Origin: Chrysomallon squamiferum
Taxonomy: Eukaryota > Mollusca > Gastropoda > Neomphalida > Peltospiridae
Reading direction: 5' to 3'
Assembly (NCBI GenBank): GCA_012295275.1
Contig: CM022670.1
Location: forward strand, 15,946,698 to 16,010,697
Length of the DNA: 64,000 bases
The notes beneath the pieces are model-generated. The model saw nothing but the letters and a program-made list of their open reading frames with translations, did not search any database and was not told where the DNA came from. Every line of letters starts with the position of its first letter. The first letter of the stretch is position 1. The position numbers were made by a program, and so were the translations under genes. Positions 60,061 through 64,000 of the stretch are shown here, piece after piece.

Positions 60061-61250
60061 AACTAAGTTATTTTCCATTGCTTAAGGAGTGTTTTCTCAG
60101 TAACATTTACTGCTTTGAATTTCAATTCCTAGCATGTCACAGAAGACGGACTTAAGTATAACTCAGTCTGGGGAGTGATTCTAAAAGCAACAGGATGAAT
60201 TGCACTGAAATTCTGTTGCTATCTTTGTTACGAGTGAACCATTTATAATGTCACTAAGTTACTAACAGTTATGGGGTGTGCTGAAATCTATGAACATAGC
60301 TGGCATTTTTGTGCCAGTGCAATAAATACTAAGAGCTGTGAGTTGTTGGTAAATTTGATTTTTGAGCTGGCACTGTTTTGTAAATGAGTGCAAGTGTTGA
60401 AAACCAGTCTAGGACAGTCTCAAGAGATTTGGAAACAAATATGACTGACGTTTTTATGTTATATTCAGACAGTGTTAATTTAATTTAATTGTCGACATAA
60501 ACAATAATTTTCTTTTTAAAACTTTTGGAAATTACAACAACAAAAAAATGAAAAACAGGTTCAAAATTTTATTTTGTTTTTTACTTGTGAATTATATGAA
60601 CATTTAGAAATATTTTTTGGTTAATTTCATAATAAGATATATATATATTTTTTTTTTTTTTTGTAAAAGGTTGTATCAGAAGGTACTTATATAAATTAGG
60701 ATTTTCATCAGGCATGTCAATGTAGCCAAAATAAACAACTCATAACCTTATTTAATACATTTTTATTTTTATTTAATCTTGAATAGATATTTTCCTTGAA
60801 ATTATATAAATATATATATATATACTTTAAAAAAAAAAAATGCCAATGCGAATAAAAAATTATAAATGTAAAATTGATTCAAAAATATTTTCAGTAAAAT
60901 CACATCATTAAGGATCTACCCCCAAGCTTTGAACAAAAACATCAGATATTTAATACACACTTTTGAAATGAAACTTTTTAAAGTACTTTTCTCTCTTCAA
61001 CACTAGCTCATTGTTTAAATCCACGAAACGCATAAAAGTTGAAGATGTGTTTCAAGCAGTTTCGTTGACAACCCTGGCTGATGTTGTGCTGTGTACAAGA
61101 TGAAATTCCTGTCTGTCACAATGCTGCCATATTTTGCGTGTAACCCTATCTGTCTATGACTAGTGCTGTAGGAAACAGTATTTCATATGATGATGGTCGT
61201 TGTCCTGTTTCTAGATGTGTTAACACTGCTTCCCAGAAGACTGGGCTTCA
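60061..61250. other. Unique DNA with two complex patches
   Basis: Patches at 60110-60440 and 61010-61250 have balanced composition without usable splice pairs. Between them AT-rich DNA holds (TA)n at 60635-60646 and 60810-60823. Possible regulatory elements. Confidence 0.35.
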
Positions 61251-61695
61251 GTTATTAGTTTTTTTTTTTTTTTTTATTATTCATTTCTGTATATATATAT
61301 AAATTCAGAAATATCACCTATTTGTCTTAATCATGGTAAAAGCAGTTATTTAGATAAATACACTTGTGGGGATAATAATTTCTACATATCTATCTAAATA
61401 TGCGGTGTGTGTGTGTATATATGTATATGTCATAACTGGAGTGGTATTATTTCTAAAAAAAAAATAATTTTATATAAAAAATACTCAAACATCTGGCAAA
61501 CATTAATGTTGCAGACTTCACATTATTTTTGAGAAATATTTAAAATGTGATAAATTCACATTTAAAAGCAGTTATCAATGACTATGAATTACGTATTTCA
61601 GCCAGCACTTGTCTTTTCCTCATAATCTATTATGTAAAAGATGAAAAAAGACAATGGTATTCCAACAGAAAGTTAAATTAATTTCGCCACATATG
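61251..61695. other. AT-rich spacer
   Basis: T18 tract near 61259-61276, short (TA)n and (TG)n. No gene. Confidence 0.55.
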
Positions 61696-61699
61696 GAAA

Positions 61700-61910
61700 T
61701 CTATAAAACAGGACACCACCTGTCAGGACTGGTGCCTTAGGGGCAGCAGCTAACAACGATGAGGAGAAAAAACAGGGTCAGCAGTCAGTCGCAGTGACAG
61801 CATCCATTACTTCTGTCCAGACAACGGCAGAGGGCTTGGTGTGTTCTGTATGAAGCAACATGTGGATATTAAAGAACCGATTCTCTCTTACATGGCTTTA
61901 ATGTGACTGG
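61700..61910. other. GC-rich stop-poor block, possible repeat or exon fossil
   Basis: About 200 bases near 50% GC, the sharpest composition change in the last 10 kb. A plus frame is open for about 48 codons (including GALGAAANNDEEKKQGQQSV) and a minus frame for 27 (starting MLLHTEHTKPSAVVWTEV). Neither has paired splice sites. It may be part of a dispersed element or a conserved element. Confidence 0.3.
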
Positions 61911-62369
61911 TCATTTGTTTTCTCCTTCCTTCACAAAGCATAACAAGCAACAACATTCTGGCCTTTTTCATGTTTTTTTTCTTCTTTTTTTAAAAAACAA
62001 AAAATGCTTTGAGCATTATTACTGTAACATGATGTACATTTTTGAGCTCTGGTGTGTTCAAAGATAATACTGTGGATATCTGCATTGTAAAAATATGCCT
62101 ACAAAACTAGTTTCAGACACCTGGGTGGATGATATATGTTTGGACTTGAACTAAGATGTGTATATGCTGGAATTTTGTAGCCAATATGTTTTACTGTCTG
62201 TGAGAAGGTGCATATTAAATATCCATTTACAGCTAGTTATTGAGAGCTGTGTAAATGGTTTTCCTATCATTTATCTGTTATACCAAAAAGAAGTTGGACA
62301 TTTTTGAAAATGTTCATGTATCATTAAACACAGATTAAATTAATTCATCCAGTAAAAAGCCCTTGATAA
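61911..62369. other. Unique spacer, no gene seen
   Basis: Ordinary sequence. Confidence 0.55.
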
Positions 62370-62450
62370 AGGTGTGCACACACACACACACACACTCATA
62401 CACACATTCATATCAACACTCAACAACACTCCCATATATACACTCACACA

Positions 62451-62482
<32 letters not shown>
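62370..62482 (+). repeat. CA microsatellite, interrupted
   Basis: (CA)n at 62375-62395 and about 62440-62482, with CACTCATA words between. The small frames on both strands are repeat-driven. Confidence 0.95.
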
Positions 62483-62485
<3 letters not shown>

Positions 62486-63095
62486 ACATACACTCACACT
62501 CATATGCACTAATACAGAGAAAGATCTTTACAAATAGTGTAACATTTTTCATAACTACTGTTCAAGCTGAATTAAACTATTTTCTGATAGTTTAAGCAGA
62601 AAATGTTTCTCATTATAATACTGGGTAACAACAGTCCCAGACAGACTGTGAATGAAATCTGATGATTTTAGAAGCTGTGTGTTGTTTTTCCTTCATTTCC
62701 TTTAATGCAGATTGTGTTTCATGTAATTATGCAGAACCTACAAGATTTACCTGGTGAAGGAAATCAAATATAATACAATGACAACAACTGACATTAAACT
62801 TAAATTAATAAAGGAGATAATATATTTCTATTGCCACATCATTTGTTTCTAGCTACTGTTAAAAAAATAATAATAAATAACAGAAAAAATCACTGTATTC
62901 AAATTTCATTATTATCTGTTATATATATTTTTATTTTCATCTGCTTTTTTAAAAAAATACTTTTATTTATTTTATTTTACTTTTCAAAGAGTATTCACAA
63001 AGAGCAGGTAACTCTATTGACTAGTGAAGATTACATATTCACTGGTGATGATATCTGACTGGATAATAGTAAAATATTGATAACTAGATAAACAC
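62483..63095. other. Unique AT-rich DNA, no gene seen
   Basis: The 75-codon frame at 62831-63058 is Phe/Ile-rich with no support. Confidence 0.5.
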
Positions 63096-63137
63096 TGAGG
63101 AATTGGACCGGAGTTAAGTGATATTGGTCATATCACC

Positions 63138-63226
63138 TTCAAAGTTCAGATGGGCAGGCCGTACATTTGATCAAATTGATCCCAGTAGATTACAATCTCT
63201 GCTTTGATATCTGATCACTGCACTAT
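63138..63226 (-). repeat. Possible decayed tRNA-derived SINE, minus strand
   Basis: On the minus strand GGGCGGATGGATAGTGCAGT begins at 63226 and looks like a tRNA 5' half (acceptor strand plus box A). GCAGAGATTGTAATCT follows as a possible anticodon arm, and GGGATCAATTTGATC as a damaged box B at roughly the right distance. Pairing is too eroded for a functional tRNA. Confidence 0.35.
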
Positions 63227-63623
63227 CCATCCGCCCATTTTAGGTGCAAAAATATGAATTAATGGAAGAGGTGCTCTGTAAAAATAAGTGCATTTTATAA
63301 TGACCTCTGGTCAGCTGTTAGAGACCAAGTGTTTGGTCAAGTTTAAATAAAAGTGGTTTATTATTATGTTAATAATACGTACTATACCAACAGCACACAG
63401 GAAGGACAATCCAAGTATTTACTAAAGTTTCTGAAATCAGAATGATTATACTAATTTTAAAAATTAAGTAAAAAAATATTTAGAATTGTAAACTGGTAAG
63501 ATGATATGTATGAGGTGTTTGTGTTTTGACTGAAAGTTAATTTATATTTGTGCTATTTTAAAGATTTTATTTATTAATTAATAATTAAAAAAAATTATAG
63601 TTTACAGTCCAAACACACCAATG

Positions 63624-63654
<31 letters not shown>

Positions 63655-64000
63655 CTATACAAACCCTCCCAACATCATAACAAATACTCATCTACATGGA
63701 TTATTTAAATCAATGTACTTACTGAATTTACATCTAATTATTCAGAAAATGAATTCTAAACACCTCTCCCATTCAGACAATTAAAAGGATTAAAGTGCTG
63801 GTCAGCTCTAACAACAGAATAATCACCAAGTAAACGTTTGCACCATGTTAAAAGGATACTTCAGATAAACACACTGGATTAAAAACTAAACTATAAGAAC
63901 TCTCGTATACACTCATTGTTAAGCCTTTTGTTAATCTTCAGCTTTTGTTTTCCTCTAAAGACACTATCACCGTTCATGTTAAGTCTGGAAAACTGTTCCA
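63227..64000. other. AT-rich DNA with CA/TA run to window end
   Basis: (CA)n then (TA)n at 63624-63654. The remainder is unique AT-rich sequence without a supported gene. Confidence 0.55.

Overview
This window is non-coding-looking eukaryotic nuclear DNA. It is strongly AT-rich and dense in microsatellites: CT/GA, CA/GT, TA, ATT/AAT, AAAT and long homopolymer T or A. It has no long open reading frame outside simple repeats, no operon-like packing and no rRNA or intact tRNA gene. Possible exons are short and flanked by GT-AG signals, and there are decayed tRNA-like (SINE-type) relics. The texture fits an invertebrate animal. A mollusc (cephalopod or gastropod) is my guess from texture alone; no gene settles it.

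Layout. 1-13 kb: AT-rich background with poly-T tracts, a two-strand open block near 3.8 kb, a small open frame at 4.95 kb, a degenerate ~110-bp tandem repeat at 11.2-11.8 kb and a strikingly complex block at 11.9-12.4 kb. 13-24 kb: the most microsatellite-dense part, including a ~280-bp GA array, a 52-bp tandem duplication, a perfect 38-bp inverted repeat around a TA/TG spacer and a 450-bp AAT region. 24-33 kb: complex blocks, the best minus-strand first-exon candidate (26.4 kb, with an upstream TATA-like element and CACGTG E-box) and a decayed SINE. 33-53 kb: three of the better plus-strand exon candidates (35.9, 43.3 and 52.6 kb), a cluster of three unrelated minisatellites at 41.2-42.8 kb, and a ~130-bp duplicated segment at 38.5 and 39.7 kb. 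53-64 kb: AT-rich DNA with scattered complex blocks and small tandem repeats.

Reading of the genes. No protein family is identified with confidence. Exon candidates were chosen by eye from splice signals plus an open frame. At this base composition stops come about every 12-18 codons, so open frames of 20-45 codons are expected by chance, and both strands gave candidates. Treat them as hypotheses for RNA-seq or homology tests. The most economical picture is long introns and intergenic DNA of one or more large, widely spaced genes. About a dozen islands of higher complexity and GC could be conserved regulatory elements. Homopolymer T runs outnumber A runs on the plus strand roughly two to one by eye, which mildly favours left-to-right transcription across much of the window.

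I found no convincing new biological system. The most checkable oddities are the minus-strand promoter-plus-exon arrangement at 26.3-26.5 kb, the cysteine-rich mini-exon at 43.3 kb, the perfect inverted repeat at 23.1 kb and the minisatellite cluster at 41-43 kb.
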